From NCBI GenBank assembly GCA_963667675.1, contig OY763929.1, positions 1,116,001-1,180,000 of the forward strand: a DNA stretch of 64,000 bases. The letters are read 5' to 3'. Shown here in pieces: positions 62,563 through 64,000 of this stretch; position 1 is the stretch's first letter; the number at the start of each line of letters is the position of its first letter. The translations under genes and the position numbers were made by a program. This DNA is from G963667675 sp963667675. GTDB taxonomy: Bacteria; Chloroflexota; Dehalococcoidia; Lucifugimonadales; UBA3495. A model generated the notes under the pieces. The model was not told where the DNA came from. It ran no database searches and saw only the letters and a list, made by a program, of their open reading frames with translations.

Positions 62563-63699
62563 ATGACGTCGAATAAGAAAGACCCGGTGCTGGTGGTGCT
62601 CCAAATGTCCGGCGCCTACGACACCATCAACACGATTGTCCCCTACACCGACCCTCTGTACCTGGACTACCGGAAGCACCTGCGCATCGACCCGGAGGAA
62701 GTCCTGCCCATAGACGACAAGGTGGGGTTCCACCCGGCCATGGGTCCCCTGAAGGACTTCTACGACCAGGGCAAGATGGCGGTCATCCAAGGCATCGGAT
62801 ATCCCAATCCCATCCGCTCCCATTTCCGCTCCATGGACATCTGGCATACCGGGGACATCGACAAGACCGGCGGCTCCGGCTGGCTGGGCAAGGCAATAAA
62901 AGAGATAGACCCCAACAAAGAGAACATCCTGACGGGGGTCAACTTCGGCAGGGGGCTGCCGCGGGCATTGGCCGCTCCGGGGGTCTCCGTGGCGTCGGTG
63001 GGCACCTTGGACAACTACGGCGTGCTGACGGGCATTGAGGAGCATGAGCAGCGGACTGAAGCCTTGGAGGTCTTCGCCCGCATGTACTCCCCCATGATCG
63101 GCTCCGGGCCGGTCAACGACTACCTCTCCCAGACAGGCCTGGACGTCATCAAGGGCGCCGACATTCTGAACAAAGCGCCGGGAATGTACTCCTCGACGGT
63201 TGAGTACAACGGCGACTACTTTTCCCAGTGGGTCAAGAACATCGCCCAGGTGCACCTGGCGGAGTTCGGCACGCGGGTGCTGTACACGGGACTCAACCCG
63301 GGGACCTTCGACACCCACGCCAACCAGGCCGTGACGTTCTCCCGGCTGTGGGCGGACATGTCCAACGCGGTCACCGATTTCTACGAGGACTTGAAGGAAC
63401 ACAACGCCAACGAAGAAGTGGTCATCTGGATGTTCAGCGAGTTCGGCCGCAGGGTCAAGGAAAACGGCTCGGGGACCGACCACGGCGCGGGCAGCGTTGC
63501 CTTCGTCATCGGCGACGCGGTGAAGGGAGGCCTGTACGGGGAGTACCCGTCGTTGGAGCCGTCCAAGCTGGACGAGGGCGACCTGCAGTGGAATAACGAC
63601 TTCCGCGGCGCCTACGGGACGTTGTTGGAAGATTGGATGGGGCTGGACGCCAAGGAGATTCTTGGCGGTTCCTTCGAACAGTTCGATTTCATCAAGTAG
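62563..63699 (+). CDS. DUF1501 family protein
   Basis: A 378-residue protein of the DUF1501 sulfatase-like fold. The opening LQMSGAYDTINTIVPYTDPLY corresponds to the LSGGNDGLNTVVP-like strand of the family, SHFRSMDIWHTGD and MFSEFGRRVKENGSGTDHG are the two other signatures. Most members have a Tat signal peptide; none is visible here, as with the DUF1800 partner. The ATG follows GGAGAGGTGCGAAG. Second gene of the operon. Confidence 0.92.
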   Translation: MTSNKKDPVLVVLQMSGAYDTINTIVPYTDPLYLDYRKHLRIDPEEVLPIDDKVGFHPAMGPLKDFYDQGKMAVIQGIGYPNPIRSHFRSMDIWHTGDIDKTGGSGWLGKAIKEIDPNKENILTGVNFGRGLPRALAAPGVSVASVGTLDNYGVLTGIEEHEQRTEALEVFARMYSPMIGSGPVNDYLSQTGLDVIKGADILNKAPGMYSSTVEYNGDYFSQWVKNIAQVHLAEFGTRVLYTGLNPGTFDTHANQAVTFSRLWADMSNAVTDFYEDLKEHNANEEVVIWMFSEFGRRVKENGSGTDHGAGSVAFVIGDAVKGGLYGEYPSLEPSKLDEGDLQWNNDFRGAYGTLLEDWMGLDAKEILGGSFEQFDFIK

Positions 63700-63764
63700 C
63701 GGCGAGCAGTCCGAGTCCATTAGCTAGGGCCAGTGCCCAGAAAAAGACGCGATGGTGAGGAGAC

Positions 63765-64000
63765 ATGGTCAGCACTCAAATAGCGCCGGTGACGTTCCAG
63801 TACAGCCACACCATAGGTCGGCAGGAGTCCCGCGGCGGCGACGGCTTCTTCAATCCCGTGTCCATAGCGCGTGGCGAAGGAGACCTGGTCTACGTCTTGA
63901 ACCGGGGCACCGAGACGCCGATTTTCACGCCCTGCAAGCGGGTCACCATGTTCACCATCGACGAGGAGTACATCGACCAGTTCGGCAAGAAAGTCGGGCC
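63765..64000 (+). CDS. NHL-repeat beta-propeller protein, partial
   Basis: The gene runs off the right edge: 78 codons are visible from the ATG at 63765, with GAGGAG five bases upstream. The visible part reads VTFQYSHTIGRQESRGGDGFFNPVSIAR and then LVYVLNRG, the typical first blade of an NHL beta-propeller. It continues the DUF1800-DUF1501 run and is probably in the same operon. Without the rest, length and function are open. Confidence 0.75.
   Translation, partial: MVSTQIAPVTFQYSHTIGRQESRGGDGFFNPVSIARGEGDLVYVLNRGTETPIFTPCKRVTMFTIDEEYIDQFGKKVG

Overview
The window reads as chromosome of a GC-rich, free-living bacterium, most plausibly a Chloroflexota member of the SAR202/Dehalococcoidia type. 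This is inferred from gene content, not from a marker phylogeny. The genes suggesting it are several aldo/keto reductases, paired short-chain dehydrogenases, a luciferase-like flavin/F420 monooxygenase, a deazaflavin (F420)-type nitroreductase, a carboxymuconolactone decarboxylase-like protein, a metal-dependent amidohydrolase, a cyclase-family hydrolase and a lone xanthine-dehydrogenase-type molybdenum subunit. GTG and TTG starts are common and many are supported by a clear Shine-Dalgarno sequence. No rRNA, tRNA, CRISPR array, integrase or transposase was seen.

Layout. 0.1-9 kb: an aldo/keto reductase and an amidohydrolase, then a membrane-anchored HTH-TPR protein divergent from a von Willebrand factor A (vWA) lipoprotein, a DUF192 lipoprotein, and a second vWA lipoprotein broken by one in-frame TAG. 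8.8-18.2 kb: mostly minus-strand catabolic genes (LLM oxidoreductase, two sister SDRs, an orphan solute-binding lipoprotein, an F420-type nitroreductase, RecQ) plus an aldo/keto reductase whose catalytic Asp and Lys are replaced. 18.5-23.1 kb: molybdenum hydroxylase large subunit coupled to an AIM24-like protein, a membrane protein and a YceI lipoprotein. 23.2-28.3 kb: miaB-nadA-nadB-nadC, a tight plus-strand run giving tRNA thiomethylation and de novo NAD synthesis. 28.3-35.6 kb: housekeeping and catabolic minus-strand genes (dtd, FmdB zinc ribbon, GNAT, class IV aminotransferase, cyclase, ribosomal protein bS21, M16 peptidase, MBL hydrolase) and a VOC gene frameshifted by a 46-bp tandem duplication.

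36-45 kb is the most accessory-looking part. It holds an AbrB/PIN toxin-antitoxin pair, uvrA, a three-gene overlapping operon (DUF6941-like, HicB-like, HicA-like), a single-chain DNA methyltransferase fused to an Mrr-like nuclease domain, and a convergent three-gene cassette of unrecognised proteins whose last gene overlaps the methyltransferase end to end. Base composition is visibly more AT-rich from about 39.8 to 45.1 kb than in the flanks. This island is the best candidate for an undescribed defence or conflict system.

45.2-64 kb: class III aminotransferase, a GlcD-GlcF fusion, a Phd/PIN toxin-antitoxin pair with a near-consensus promoter lying inside a perfect inverted repeat, a CMD-family protein, three MFS exporters in tandem, a Met-rich DM13 membrane protein coupled to an S9 peptidase, a complete aldo/keto reductase, a META-like lipoprotein, and a DUF1800-DUF1501-NHL operon that runs off the end.
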